DNA of 64,000 bases from assembly GCF_003044565.1 (NCBI RefSeq), contig NZ_POXG01000001.1, positions 248,001-312,000 on the forward strand, written 5' to 3'. This DNA comes from Neisseria sicca. GTDB lineage: Bacteria; Pseudomonadota; Gammaproteobacteria; Burkholderiales; Neisseriaceae. Both the position numbers and the translations under genes were made by a program. This document shows positions 26,470 to 34,601 of this stretch, piece by piece; position 1 is the stretch's first letter, and each line of letters opens with the position of its first letter. The notes below the pieces were generated by a model that was given only the letters and a program-made list of their open reading frames with translations, was not told the DNA's origin and searched no databases.

Positions 26470-27510
26470 ATGCAACCCATCCAATACCAAACCGACCTTA
26501 CCCCCTACAACACCTTCGGCCTTCGCGCCCAAGCCCAAGCCTTTATCGCGCTCGAACACGCTGACGAGTTGCGCGACATCGTCCGACTGCCCGAGTTCGA
26601 CCGCAATACCGTTTTATGGCTTGGCGGCGGCAGCAACATCCTCTTGATGCAGGATTACGTCGGACTGGTCGTACATATGGAAAACAAAGGCATACGCGAG
26701 ATTGCGCGTTCAGACGGCCTCGTTTACATCGAAGCGCAGGCAGGCGAAATCTGGCACGATTTTGTCCTGCACACCGTCGCGCTGGGTTTGAACGGTCTGG
26801 AAAACCTGAGCCTAATTCCGGGTACGGTCGGCGCGTCGCCCGTGCAGAACATCGGCGCATACGGCGTGGAAGCGAAAGACGTGATTCACAGCGTGCGCTG
26901 CTTCGATTTGGATACGGAAACCTTTGTCGAGCTTGCCAATGCCGATTGCCGCTTCGCCTACCGCGAAAGCCTGTTCAAGCAGGAAGGCAAAGGGCGTTAT
27001 GTGATTGTTTCGGTCGTATTCGCCCTGAAAGAGCGTTTCGAGCCGAATTTGGGTTACGGCGATTTGGTAGCCGCCGTTGCCGAACTGAGCGCGGGCAGGG
27101 TGCCGACGGCGAAAGATGTTTCCGACGCAGTGTGTGTAATCCGCAACAGTAAACTGCCTAATCCTAACGTACTTGGTAATGTCGGCAGTTTCTTTAAAAA
27201 CCCCGTCGTCAGCGCGGAAAAAGCTGCGTCCCTGTTGCAGCAGCATCCCGATATGCCGCGCTATCCGCAGCCTGACGGTTCGGTTAAACTCGCTGCCGGC
27301 TGGCTGATCGACCAATGCCGTCTGAAAGGCTTCCAAATCGGCGGCGCGGCGGTACACGACAGGCAGGCTTTGGTTTTGGTGAACAAAAACAATGCTTCTT
27401 CAGACGACGTCCGGCAACTGGCGCAACATGTCTGCGATACAGTATTTACTCGATTTCAGGTAGAATTACACGCCGAACCCAATTGGCTGCCCGCTTCGTT
27501 CAGCCTGTAA
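26470..27510 (+). CDS. murB: UDP-N-acetylmuramate dehydrogenase
   Basis: MurB uses FAD and NADPH to reduce the enolpyruvyl group of UDP-GlcNAc-enolpyruvate, the second committed step of peptidoglycan synthesis. It is 346 residues, the type I form of E. coli. Motifs: WLGGGSNILL (FAD), SLIPGTVGASPVQNIGAYGVE, the Tyr-loop FAYRESLFK of type I enzymes, and NVGSFFKNPVVS with the catalytic Ser. A DUS lies just before the gene and another inside it near 27403. Confidence 0.95.
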   Translation: MQPIQYQTDLTPYNTFGLRAQAQAFIALEHADELRDIVRLPEFDRNTVLWLGGGSNILLMQDYVGLVVHMENKGIREIARSDGLVYIEAQAGEIWHDFVLHTVALGLNGLENLSLIPGTVGASPVQNIGAYGVEAKDVIHSVRCFDLDTETFVELANADCRFAYRESLFKQEGKGRYVIVSVVFALKERFEPNLGYGDLVAAVAELSAGRVPTAKDVSDAVCVIRNSKLPNPNVLGNVGSFFKNPVVSAEKAASLLQQHPDMPRYPQPDGSVKLAAGWLIDQCRLKGFQIGGAAVHDRQALVLVNKNNASSDDVRQLAQHVCDTVFTRFQVELHAEPNWLPASFSL

Positions 27511-27527
27511 ATCCAAGGAGTATGCCC

Positions 27528-28172
27528 GTGACCCGCATTGCAAAAACCAATACTTACACCCGCATCATCGACGCCAGCCTGACGCTTTTCAACGAGGAAG
27601 GCGAGCGCAACATCAGTACCAACCATATCGCGGCGCATTTGGGCATCAGTCCGGGCAATCTTTATTACCACTTCCGCAACAAAGACGAAATCATCGTCCA
27701 ACTGTTCAAACGTTACAGCGAAGCCCTGCTGGCATATCTGAATGAAGCCGTATTGCCGTCCGATGTGGAAGACTCCATCAACTATATGGCGGGCATTTAC
27801 GATGTCATGTGGGAATACCGCTTCCTCTTTAGCGACGTGAACACCCTGCTTGCGCGCAGTGCCGAACTATTGGGCGAACACAATACCTTCACCCAAGCCA
27901 AAGTCTCCCCGCTCTTGGTCAACCTGCTCACTCAGCTCAACGGATTGAACATCATCCAAGCCGACCAAACAGCCATGAACGACCTCGCCGTCAATATGTG
28001 GATGGTCACGAAATACTGGTTCGACTTCGACAGCTCCCTGCGCGGCCGCACCAAGCTGACCGAAGACTCCAAAGCACGCGGCATCCGTCGTACCTTAAGC
28101 CTCCTGCGCCCCTATCTCTTGCCGGAACACCGCGAGGAATACGACCGGAAAATAGGCGGTGCGCAGTCATAA
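27528..28172 (+). CDS. TetR-family transcriptional regulator
   Basis: A 214-residue repressor-type protein. Residues about 10-55 are the TetR helix-turn-helix: RIIDASLTLFNEEGERN, then TNHIAAHLGISPGNLYYHFRNKDEII. The C-terminal ligand and dimer domain is helical and not matched to a known ligand. I choose the GTG at 27528: AAGGAG at 27515-27520 lies 7 bases before it but only 1 base before the ATG at 27522. It lies 17 bases after murB and may be cotranscribed. No target is obvious; norM and the downstream oxidoreductase are the nearest candidates. Confidence 0.88.
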   Translation: MTRIAKTNTYTRIIDASLTLFNEEGERNISTNHIAAHLGISPGNLYYHFRNKDEIIVQLFKRYSEALLAYLNEAVLPSDVEDSINYMAGIYDVMWEYRFLFSDVNTLLARSAELLGEHNTFTQAKVSPLLVNLLTQLNGLNIIQADQTAMNDLAVNMWMVTKYWFDFDSSLRGRTKLTEDSKARGIRRTLSLLRPYLLPEHREEYDRKIGGAQS

Positions 28173-28177
28173 TCTTC

Positions 28178-28207
28178 ATGCCGTCTGAGCTAATTTTCAG
28201 ACGGCAT
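28178..28207 (+). terminator. AT-DUS pair after the TetR gene
   Basis: ATGCCGTCTGAG and TTCAGACGGCAT pair as a hairpin. This is the AT-DUS dialect of N. meningitidis and N. gonorrhoeae, unlike most copies in the window. Confidence 0.75.
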
Positions 28208-28219
28208 TCATCTATAAAC

Positions 28220-29029
28220 ATGATACATACCCCTCCTTCCGCTTCCCCCGACGCATCTATCTTAGGCTTAGGCTACCTCGGACGTCCTTTGGCGCAGAAA
28301 CTTTACGAACACGGCAGCCGAGTCGCTGCTGTCAAGCGCAGCATGACTTCGGACGATATTAATCTGCCCATACGCCTCGACACCCTCGACCTCAATCAAG
28401 ACGACGTGTTTCAAAGCGCGAACCTTGCCCGCGATACAAGCTTTTGGCGGCACCACGCCGACAAACCCGTTTGGTTCTATCTTTTGCCGCCATCCTCGCT
28501 GACGCATTACGCCGACACCGTCAAACAATGGGCAGAACTTGCCCGAGCGTGTAACGTGCAGCATCTGATTTTCACGAGCAGCACCAGCATTTACGGCGAT
28601 AAAGCGCGCGAATGCGACGAAACTGCCACACCCGACCCGCAAACCGAGTCTGCCCGTCAAATCCTCGCCGCCGAGCAATACCTGCTCGACAGCGGCGTTC
28701 CGAACATCGACATCCTGCGGCTGGGCGGGCTTTATTGCGCCGAACGCCATCCCGTCAGCCGCCTTGTTCAAAAGCAAAACATCTCGGGCGGCAACCAACC
28801 TGTCAATATCGTCCACCGCGACATTGCCGTCGAAACCCTGTTTCAGACGACCCTCCATCCAAACGGCAGGCGCATCCGCAACATCGTCGAACCGCGCCAC
28901 CCGACCCGCCGCGATTTCTACACCGCCGAAGCTGCCAAACTCGGTCTCCCGCCGCCCGATTTTGCGCCTGATGACACAAGCAGCGGCAAAATTGTAAATA
29001 CCGTTTCCGCCGACGGCTTAAGCCTGTAA
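28220..29029 (+). CDS. NAD(P)-binding oxidoreductase, extended SDR/YeeZ-like
   Basis: A 269-residue Rossmann-fold protein. The N-terminal ILGLGYLGRPLAQKLYEHG has the GxGxxG nucleotide-binding motif, FTSSTSIYGD has the Ser-Tyr pair of SDR-type enzymes, and DILRLGGLYCAERHP matches epimerase-like members such as YeeZ. I start at the ATG at 28220; an upstream ORF extension overlaps tetR and is a shadow. The substrate is unknown. A DUS is embedded near 28843. Confidence 0.8.
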   Translation: MIHTPPSASPDASILGLGYLGRPLAQKLYEHGSRVAAVKRSMTSDDINLPIRLDTLDLNQDDVFQSANLARDTSFWRHHADKPVWFYLLPPSSLTHYADTVKQWAELARACNVQHLIFTSSTSIYGDKARECDETATPDPQTESARQILAAEQYLLDSGVPNIDILRLGGLYCAERHPVSRLVQKQNISGGNQPVNIVHRDIAVETLFQTTLHPNGRRIRNIVEPRHPTRRDFYTAEAAKLGLPPPDFAPDDTSSGKIVNTVSADGLSL

Positions 29030-29204
29030 AATTACGGCTCCGCGACCGTTTCAGACGACCTTTCGGCAGCGGCAAAACCAAAACCAAAAAACACAGTCTT
29101 ACTTAACATAGTGAGTCGACAAAACAGGATAAGGCGAAGCATCGCCGCACAAATCAAGTTCACCCACTATACAACCCCAAGCCCGAAAGTATCGAGAACA
29201 CTCT

Positions 29205-29777
29205 ATGTCCGCCCTATTTCCCGTTATCAACCACCTGATACAGCAAAATCCGGAACATCAACAAGACCTGTCCCGCCTGTCAGGCAAAACCCTGAGCCTC
29301 AACCTCGCCGGATTCGGACTGACCGGACGCATCAATTACGACGGCTTCCTCGAAACCGCCGACCAACCCGCCGACACCCTCATCACCTTCCACCAAAGCG
29401 CCATCCGCAAAATCCTGACCGGACAAGAACCCGGCGTCGGCGACATCAGCCTCGAAGGCGACCTTATGCTCGGCATGACCGTCCTGCCCATACTCGGCAG
29501 CCTGCGCTACTACGCTTCAGACGACCTCGCCCGCATCTTCGGCGACTCACTCGCGGGCAGCATCAGCGAACGCGCCGCAAACATCGGGCAAACCGTCAAA
29601 AAAATCGGACAAAGCATAGCCGAGCAAATCAGCGACTTTTCCCGCGAACCTGAATCTCCCGTTATCGACGCCGCCACCCTGTCCGCCTGGATGGAAGAAG
29701 TGGACAAACTGCGCGACGACGTTGCCCGCCTTAACGAACGCCTCGACCGGCTCGAACGCGACATCTGGATAGACTAA
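29205..29777 (+). CDS. ubiJ: Ubiquinone biosynthesis accessory factor UbiJ (SCP2 domain)
   Basis: UbiJ binds lipid intermediates in the soluble Ubi complex with UbiK and the hydroxylases. The 190-residue protein has an SCP2-like domain (about residues 20-110, with LSLNLAGFGLTGRINYDGFL and GDISLEGDLMLGMTVLPIL) and a C-terminal coiled coil (MEEVDKLRDDVARLNERLDR). Size and layout fit UbiJ. It is not next to ubiE or ubiB, its partners in enterobacteria. It lies 14 bases before nadK. Confidence 0.85.
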   Translation: MSALFPVINHLIQQNPEHQQDLSRLSGKTLSLNLAGFGLTGRINYDGFLETADQPADTLITFHQSAIRKILTGQEPGVGDISLEGDLMLGMTVLPILGSLRYYASDDLARIFGDSLAGSISERAANIGQTVKKIGQSIAEQISDFSREPESPVIDAATLSAWMEEVDKLRDDVARLNERLDRLERDIWID

Positions 29778-29791
29778 TTTTCAGACGACCC

Positions 29792-30688
29792 ATGCCTATG
29801 AACAGCCCGTTTCACAACATCGGTATCGTAACCCGCCCCAATACCCCCGAAATCCAAAACACCGCCCATACCCTCATCCAATTCCTGCAGGGACACGGCT
29901 TTACCGTCTATCTTGACGAAATCGGCATAGAAGAACGCTGCATCTATGTTCAAGATACCGTCGGCTGCCACATCGTCAGCAAATCCGACTTGGGCAAACA
30001 CTGCGACCTCGTCATCGTCCTCGGCGGCGACGGCACATTCCTCTCCGTCGCCCGCGAAATCGCCCCCCGTACCGTACCCGTTATCGGCATCAACCAGGGG
30101 CATTTAGGCTTCCTCACCCAAATTCCCCGCGAAAACATGACCGAAGAGCTGCAGCTCGTCCTAGAAGGCAAATACCTGCCCGAAGAGCGCATCCTCATCG
30201 AAGCCACACTCGTCCGCGACGGCGAAACCATCCACCGCGCCCTCGCCCTCAACGATGCCGTCATCTCACGCGGCGGCGCCGGACAAATGATCGAGTTCGA
30301 AGTCTTCATCAACCAAGAATTCGTCTATACCCAACGGTCCGACGGTCTCATCGTCTCCACCCCCACCGGCTCCACCGCCTACTCCCTTGCCGCAGGTGGC
30401 CCCATCATGCAGGCAGGATTACACGCCTTCACCCTCGTGCCCATCTGCCCCCAATCCATGACCAACCGCCCCATCGCCATCCCCGACACCTCCGAAATCG
30501 AAATCCTCGTTACCCAAAGCGGCGACGCCCGCGTCCATTTCGACGGACAATCCTTCATCGACGTACAAAACCTCGACCGCATCATCATCCGCCGCTACCA
30601 CAACCCCCTGCGCATCCTCCACCCCACCGACTACCAATACTTCCGAACCCTGCGCCAAAAATTACACTGGGGCGAACAGCTCGTATAA
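29792..30688 (+). CDS. nadK: NAD kinase
   Basis: NadK phosphorylates NAD to NADP. It has 298 residues, with the catalytic GGDGTFLSVAR motif (about 75-85), NQGHLGFLTQ, the conserved NDAVISRGGAG and the glycine-rich TPTGSTAYSLAAGGPI. Two in-frame ATGs (29792 and 29798) make the exact start uncertain by two codons. It follows ubiJ closely, with a DUS (single arm) in the 14-base gap, and ends at a DUS hairpin. Confidence 0.96.
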   Translation: MPMNSPFHNIGIVTRPNTPEIQNTAHTLIQFLQGHGFTVYLDEIGIEERCIYVQDTVGCHIVSKSDLGKHCDLVIVLGGDGTFLSVAREIAPRTVPVIGINQGHLGFLTQIPRENMTEELQLVLEGKYLPEERILIEATLVRDGETIHRALALNDAVISRGGAGQMIEFEVFINQEFVYTQRSDGLIVSTPTGSTAYSLAAGGPIMQAGLHAFTLVPICPQSMTNRPIAIPDTSEIEILVTQSGDARVHFDGQSFIDVQNLDRIIIRRYHNPLRILHPTDYQYFRTLRQKLHWGEQLV

Positions 30689-30692
30689 ACAC

Positions 30693-30736
30693 CAAAGGTC
30701 GTCTGAAACCCGATTGCCAAGTTTTCAGACGACCTC
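30693..30736 (+). terminator. DUS-pair terminator after nadK
   Basis: CAAAGGTCGTCTGAAACCC and its inverse at 30721-30735 form a stem just after the nadK stop. Confidence 0.8.
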
Positions 30737-30844
30737 ATCAACCCACAAACCCTTCCCCCATTCCCAAACCAACGCCATCCCTATCTAACAACAAACGGAC
30801 AACCTAAACCCCACGTCCGCCCTTTATCAAAAACGTCCCCAATC

Positions 30845-31075
30845 ATGAACCGACAAAAAACCTACCTCCTGCTGACCGCCCTGTTCACCCTGATTTTCAT
30901 CGCACTCATCATGCTCGGCGGCTACCTGCTTTCCATCCAAAGCAAACAGTTCGCCGTCGCCGCCTTCCTGTTCGCCTTCGGCGCCGTCTTCGCCCAAATC
31001 GGCAGCCTCGCCCTCTACATCCGCCACAAAGCCCGCGCACAAATCATGCGTGAGCAACAAACCGAATCCCATTAA
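30845..31075 (+). CDS. Small two-helix membrane protein, copy 1
   Basis: A 76-residue protein with two hydrophobic helices (about residues 7-29 and 35-57) and a basic C-terminal tail (RHKARAQIM). A second copy lies at 32336-32566: the last 46 or so residues are almost the same, and about 130 bp of DNA differ at only about three sites. The first 25 residues differ more. The two copies bracket an island with foreign DUS. Function unknown. Confidence 0.7.
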   Translation: MNRQKTYLLLTALFTLIFIALIMLGGYLLSIQSKQFAVAAFLFAFGAVFAQIGSLALYIRHKARAQIMREQQTESH

Positions 31076-31145
31076 GGCTGGGTATTGTTCGTTATCCATT
31101 TGCCGGTTCTACAGGCTTTACATAGGTAAAGTTTTGTTTGCCGCA

Positions 31146-31176
31146 TTGCTCCCCCCCCCCCCTTGCAATTTACACT
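31146..31176 (+). promoter_or_regulatory. C12 tract in the promoter region of the DUF1269 gene
   Basis: Twelve consecutive C bases (31151-31162) lie between a possible -35 (TTGCTC, 31146-31151) and a possible -10 (TACACT, 31171-31176), 19 bases apart. The gene's ATG is at 31232. Homopolymer tracts in promoter spacers switch transcription on and off in Neisseria (porA, opc; opc also uses a C tract of about this length). The promoter boxes are my reading; the tract itself is plain. Confidence 0.55.
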
Positions 31177-31231
31177 GACACCGCATACAACTTGTATGTT
31201 CTTAAATCTTTCAACCCACGGGAGTAGACTT

Positions 31232-31852
31232 ATGAAACAAAACATCATCGTTGTCTTATTCAACATCTCCAGCGAAGCTTATCAAGCCTTTTCTGAATTG
31301 AAAGCTTACTCGCAGACAACAGATGCTTTGGTGGCACAAGCCGTTTTGATTAAAAAGGAAAATGGTCTGATTATCCCAGCAGAAAGCACCGACTTTACCG
31401 CCAATACGGTCGAAGGCACATGGACGGGCGGCCTCATTGGTTCACTGGTCGGCATTCTCGGCGGTCCTATCGGTGTTCTGTTGGGTGGAGCTACTGGCGC
31501 ACTCATCGGCAGTGATGCAGGCACTGCCCAAACATTGGGAGAGGGGTTGTTGCTGGAAAATACAGCCAAAAAACTGGATAACGGCAGTACTGCAATCATT
31601 ATTTTGGCGCAAGAATCCGACGAAGCTGTATTGGATGCCTTCTTCCACCGTTTCAAAACCGTTATTCTCCGGCAAGATGCAGCCGTTGCCCAACAGGACG
31701 TATTGGCAGCAATAGAAGCGCAGGAAGAAGTGGCACGTCAGGCACACGAAGCGTGGAAAAAACAGCGCAAAGCCGAGCGCAAAGAGAAAGTGGAAGCCTT
31801 CAAGGCCGACATCAAACAAAAATTCGACAAATTGGCAGCCAAGTTGAAATAA
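31232..31852 (+). CDS. DUF1269-family protein with a glycine-rich membrane segment
   Basis: A 206-residue protein. After a ferredoxin-like N-terminal half (NIIVVLFNISSEAYQAFSEL, then KKENGLIIPAE) comes a Gly-rich hydrophobic hairpin (GGLIGSLVGILGGPIGVLLG, about residues 70-90), as in DUF1269/COG4803 proteins. A second alpha-beta part follows, then a charged coiled-coil tail. GGGAG lies 7 bases before the ATG at 31232; a TTG at 31163 beside the C tract is less likely. An Eikenella-type DUS pair follows at 31921-31953, so the gene probably came from another genus. Confidence 0.75.
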   Translation: MKQNIIVVLFNISSEAYQAFSELKAYSQTTDALVAQAVLIKKENGLIIPAESTDFTANTVEGTWTGGLIGSLVGILGGPIGVLLGGATGALIGSDAGTAQTLGEGLLLENTAKKLDNGSTAIIILAQESDEAVLDAFFHRFKTVILRQDAAVAQQDVLAAIEAQEEVARQAHEAWKKQRKAERKEKVEAFKADIKQKFDKLAAKLK

Positions 31853-31920
31853 CACTGCCACCAACCCAAGGTATGTAACCGCTCAAATTTTCCGTTTCGG
31901 ATGCATGCCAAACCGGTTTG

Positions 31921-31953
31921 AGGCTACCTGAAAATCTATTTTTCAGGTAGCCT
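31921..31953 (+). terminator. Eikenella-dialect DUS pair (AG-eikDUS) as terminator
   Basis: AGGCTACCTGAA (31921-31932) pairs with TTCAGGTAGCCT (31942-31953), followed by CTCCCTTTTT. This 12-mer is the AG-eikDUS dialect of Eikenella corrodens, not the AGGTCGTCTGAA used elsewhere in the window. Confidence 0.85.
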
Positions 31954-31964
31954 CTCCCTTTTTC

Positions 31965-32269
31965 ATGCCCCGCCAAACCATCATGCTCACCCCGCAAAGC
32001 TGCGACCTATTCCAACGCCCATTTTTCCAGTTCGCCCAAATCCGCCAATACCAGCCCGAAACCGAAGCGCAAACCAAGCAAGGCCGACTACAAAGCCGCG
32101 TGGCAAGTGTGGCGCACGTTGGTTTTACAGGTAGCCTCACAACTGGGCGCGGGCTTTGCCCCGCCGCATATCGAACGCTGGTGCAACGGCTGGCAGCGCG
32201 ACCTGGCTAGTCGAAACCCTGCACCGCCTGCTGCCAGTGTACGAAGCCTGCCACAATGTGCGGCTGTGA
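31965..32269 (+). pseudogene. Decayed ORF inside the Eikenella-type island
   Basis: Coding-like sequence continues only by changing frame. One frame reads SCDLFQRPFFQFAQIRQYQP, a second KADYKAAWQVWRTLVLQVAS and RWCNGWQRDL, and a third WLVETLHRLLPVYEACHN before a TGA at about 32269. Two frameshifts break it. An eikDUS-like 11/12 match (32126-32137) lies inside. I do not recognise the protein. A complete eikDUS follows at 32300-32311. Confidence 0.4.
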
Positions 32270-32299
32270 GCGGAAGCAAGCTTCCCCCATCTGCCGTTA

Positions 32300-32311
32300 A
32301 GGCTACCTGAA
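32300..32311 (+). repeat. Single AG-eikDUS
   Basis: A full copy of AGGCTACCTGAA marks the right side of the foreign segment, 25 bases before copy 2 of the 76-residue membrane protein gene. Confidence 0.85.
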
Positions 32312-32335
32312 ATCTAAAAGAAACAAACAAAACCA

Positions 32336-32566
32336 ATGACCAAACGCCGAACCTTCCTCATTCTGACCATCCTCTTCACCCTGCTCTTCATCGCATTGGT
32401 AACGTTGGGCGCCTACCTGCTTTCCATCCAAAGCAAACAATTCGCCGTCGCCGCCTTCCTATTCGCCTTCGGCGCCGTCTTCGCCCAAATCGGCAGCCTC
32501 GCCCTCTACATCCGCCATAAAGCCCGCGCACAAATCATGCGCTCGCAACAAACCGAACCCCATTAA
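32336..32566 (+). CDS. Small two-helix membrane protein, copy 2
   Basis: The 76-residue paralogue of the gene at 30845, with the same helices and a near-identical last two thirds. It ends 9 bases before rdgB, and the rdgB ribosome-binding site (AAGGA) begins at its stop codon, so the two are probably coupled. A simple history is that nadK, this gene and rdgB were once neighbours and that duplication of this gene accompanied entry of the segment between the copies. Function unknown. Confidence 0.7.
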   Translation: MTKRRTFLILTILFTLLFIALVTLGAYLLSIQSKQFAVAAFLFAFGAVFAQIGSLALYIRHKARAQIMRSQQTEPH

Positions 32567-32575
32567 GGAAAACCC

Positions 32576-33169
32576 ATGTTCGACAAAATCGTCCTCGCCA
32601 GCGGCAACGCAGGCAAACTCAAAGAATTTTCCCGCCTCTTCGCCGATTTGAACATCGAAGTCCTGCCGCAATCGCAGTTCGACACGCCCGAATGCCCCGA
32701 GCCGTACCACACCTTCGTCGAAAACGCGCTCGCCAAAGCCCGCCACGCCGCACGCCACAGCGGTCTGCCCGCGCTCGCCGATGACTCCGGCATCTGCGCC
32801 GCCGCATTAAACGGCGCACCCAGCGTCCTCTCCGCCCGCTATGCCGGAGCCAATCCTAAATCCGATGCCGCCAACAACAAACGCCTTTCAGACGACCTCG
32901 CCGACAAAGCCGACAAAAGCTGCCACTACGTCTGCGTCCTCGTCCTCGTCCGCCACGAAAACGACCCGCAGCCCATCATCGCCGAAGGCATCTGGCGCGG
33001 ACAATGGCAGGCAGAAGCCGCAGGCACCAACGGCTTCGGCTACGACCCGCATTTCTACCTGCCCGAACATAACTGCACAGCCGCCGAGCTTGACCCCGAA
33101 ATCAAAAATGCCGAAAGCCACAGGGGACAGGCTTTGCGGGAATTGTTGAAAAAAATCGAAGCCTTATAA
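32576..33169 (+). CDS. rdgB: XTP/dITP diphosphatase (RdgB/HAM1)
   Basis: RdgB hydrolyses dITP, dXTP and related damaged purine nucleotides to monophosphates and so keeps them out of DNA. The 197-residue protein has the N-terminal IVLASGNAGKLKEF, the acidic ADDSGICAAALNG and the C-terminal TNGFGYDPHFYLPE, all family signatures. AAGGA precedes the ATG. A DUS is embedded near 32888, and an inverted pair follows the gene. Confidence 0.96.
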   Translation: MFDKIVLASGNAGKLKEFSRLFADLNIEVLPQSQFDTPECPEPYHTFVENALAKARHAARHSGLPALADDSGICAAALNGAPSVLSARYAGANPKSDAANNKRLSDDLADKADKSCHYVCVLVLVRHENDPQPIIAEGIWRGQWQAEAAGTNGFGYDPHFYLPEHNCTAAELDPEIKNAESHRGQALRELLKKIEAL

Positions 33170-33177
33170 ATCGATGA

Positions 33178-33219
33178 TAGGTCGTCTGAAAACCCCGAAA
33201 CGCTTTTTCAGACGACCCA
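33178..33219 (+). terminator. DUS-pair terminator after rdgB
   Basis: TAGGTCGTCTGAAAA and its inverse (33205-33219) lie 10 bases beyond the rdgB stop. Confidence 0.8.
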
Positions 33220-33245
33220 AACCCACCACATCACGAAAGAAACTC

Positions 33246-33755
33246 ATGTCCCCCAAGCAAATCCTGATTGCCGCCATCCGTTTGATCGTTTTAATCGGTA
33301 TCGTACAAACATTCAGCAGCATCGTTACCATATTTGCCCAGTCTGGAAGCGAATATAACAGCGCACAACTCCTGTTGCCGCTATCCATCTACGGCTTTTA
33401 TTTGGCCGCATGGCTGCTTGTATGGTGTTTTCCTGCCACTATTGCCAACCGCCTGCTGCCCCAACACCTACAAACCGCACAGGAAACCCCAAAACACCCT
33501 GCGCCATGGATGACGACCGGTATTGTCTTGATCGGCGTATACACTCTTTCCCAAGCCATACCCAACCTGATTTACTTGTTCTCTATCTATCGTTTTACAC
33601 AATCTACCCTCACCGACGCACACACATCCGTTTGGGTAAATCTCGGTCCGCAAAACCAAGCCGGTATATTCGCCAGCACCGCCCAGTTCCTTATCGGCAT
33701 TTTCCTGCTGTTCGGCGCGCCCAAACTCTCGTCTTGGATTCGCAAAAGACTTTAA
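33246..33755 (+). CDS. Hypothetical inner-membrane protein (169 aa)
   Basis: A protein with four hydrophobic segments (about residues 7-30, 40-64, 90-115 and 142-163). The start at 33246 gives MSPKQILIAAIRLIVL and an N-terminal helix; an upstream extension would run through the DUS pair and is rejected. It lies between two DUS hairpins and so forms its own transcription unit. I do not recognise the family. Confidence 0.65.
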   Translation: MSPKQILIAAIRLIVLIGIVQTFSSIVTIFAQSGSEYNSAQLLLPLSIYGFYLAAWLLVWCFPATIANRLLPQHLQTAQETPKHPAPWMTTGIVLIGVYTLSQAIPNLIYLFSIYRFTQSTLTDAHTSVWVNLGPQNQAGIFASTAQFLIGIFLLFGAPKLSSWIRKRL

Positions 33756-33769
33756 CAACATAAAGACAA

Positions 33770-33801
33770 CAGGTCGTCTGAAAAAATTTCAGACGACCTG
33801 C
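33770..33801 (+). terminator. DUS-pair terminator
   Basis: CAGGTCGTCTGAAA and TTTCAGACGACCTG form a tight stem just after the membrane protein gene. Confidence 0.8.
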
Positions 33802-33833
33802 AATTGTCCTTGTATCGAAATAAAAACGAATTT

Positions 33834-34601
33834 ATGGCCCATTCCCGCCACCAACTTTTGAAACTGCCCTTACTGCCCTCTACCCTACTAATGAAAACCA
33901 TCCGTTTGATATTGTCGTATATAGTAACTTTATCATTAATTTTGTTACTGTTTATTTCTAAAACTTTGTTGTTTGTCTCAAAGCCTTTTCTGCCCATCAT
34001 TGTCGTTTTGCTGCGTTTATTGATTTGGCTGATGTTCCCTTTATATTTTATCTGTTTGTTTATTTACACATTGTTCCGCCCATTTAAAAATCATGAAACA
34101 CTTTTCCGGCATTGGCTGGATGTCATTTACCGCGACCGTCCGGAAACCGTTGGCATCATTATCGAAAATATCCATCAAGACTTAAGAGGGGAAGATGAAG
34201 ACGGGGAAAATAATGCGCAGGAAGAAAATAACGAAACCACCGTATTCAAAAACCTCTTAACCGAAGGCTTTATCCTACACAATAATCTCGAAGACTACGC
34301 ACATCTGTTTTCCGTTGATTGGAAAGACGGAGAAGGTTTTATTGACTGCATCGCAGAAATGGCGCAACGTTTTAATGTCAACCTGAATTGGACTGAACAG
34401 CAGCTTGAAGACGATCTGCCCGATCAGTTGGCAAGGGCCGTATATCCCTTATTTGAAGCTGCCGGTGCAGTACTTTATAGTGCAGACACGGGAAGCGACT
34501 ATTACACTTTTATCATCATCCCGCAACAAGACACAGCCGATTTTGAAAAAGTATCGAAACAATATGGTGTGTCCTTGCAGCGGGTAAATATAGTGGATTA
34601 A
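33834..34601 (+). CDS. Hypothetical membrane protein whose stop codon lies in a CREE
   Basis: About 255 residues from the ATG at 33834; other starts (TTG 33804, ATG 33891) are possible since no strong ribosome-binding site is seen. Two membrane helices (IRLILSYIVTLSLILLLF and a second to about residue 85) precede a soluble, acidic C-terminal part with NNAQEENNE and FIIIPQQDTADFEK. The last codons and the TAA (34599-34601) lie inside the CREE that starts at 34589, so the original C-terminus has probably been changed. Family unknown. Confidence 0.65.
   Translation: MAHSRHQLLKLPLLPSTLLMKTIRLILSYIVTLSLILLLFISKTLLFVSKPFLPIIVVLLRLLIWLMFPLYFICLFIYTLFRPFKNHETLFRHWLDVIYRDRPETVGIIIENIHQDLRGEDEDGENNAQEENNETTVFKNLLTEGFILHNNLEDYAHLFSVDWKDGEGFIDCIAEMAQRFNVNLNWTEQQLEDDLPDQLARAVYPLFEAAGAVLYSADTGSDYYTFIIIPQQDTADFEKVSKQYGVSLQRVNIVD

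Noticed and set aside
27998..28219. N-terminal extension of the YeeZ-like ORF
   Set aside because: The extension overlaps the end of the TetR gene and crosses an AT-DUS hairpin. The ATG at 28220 gives a proper Rossmann N-terminus.
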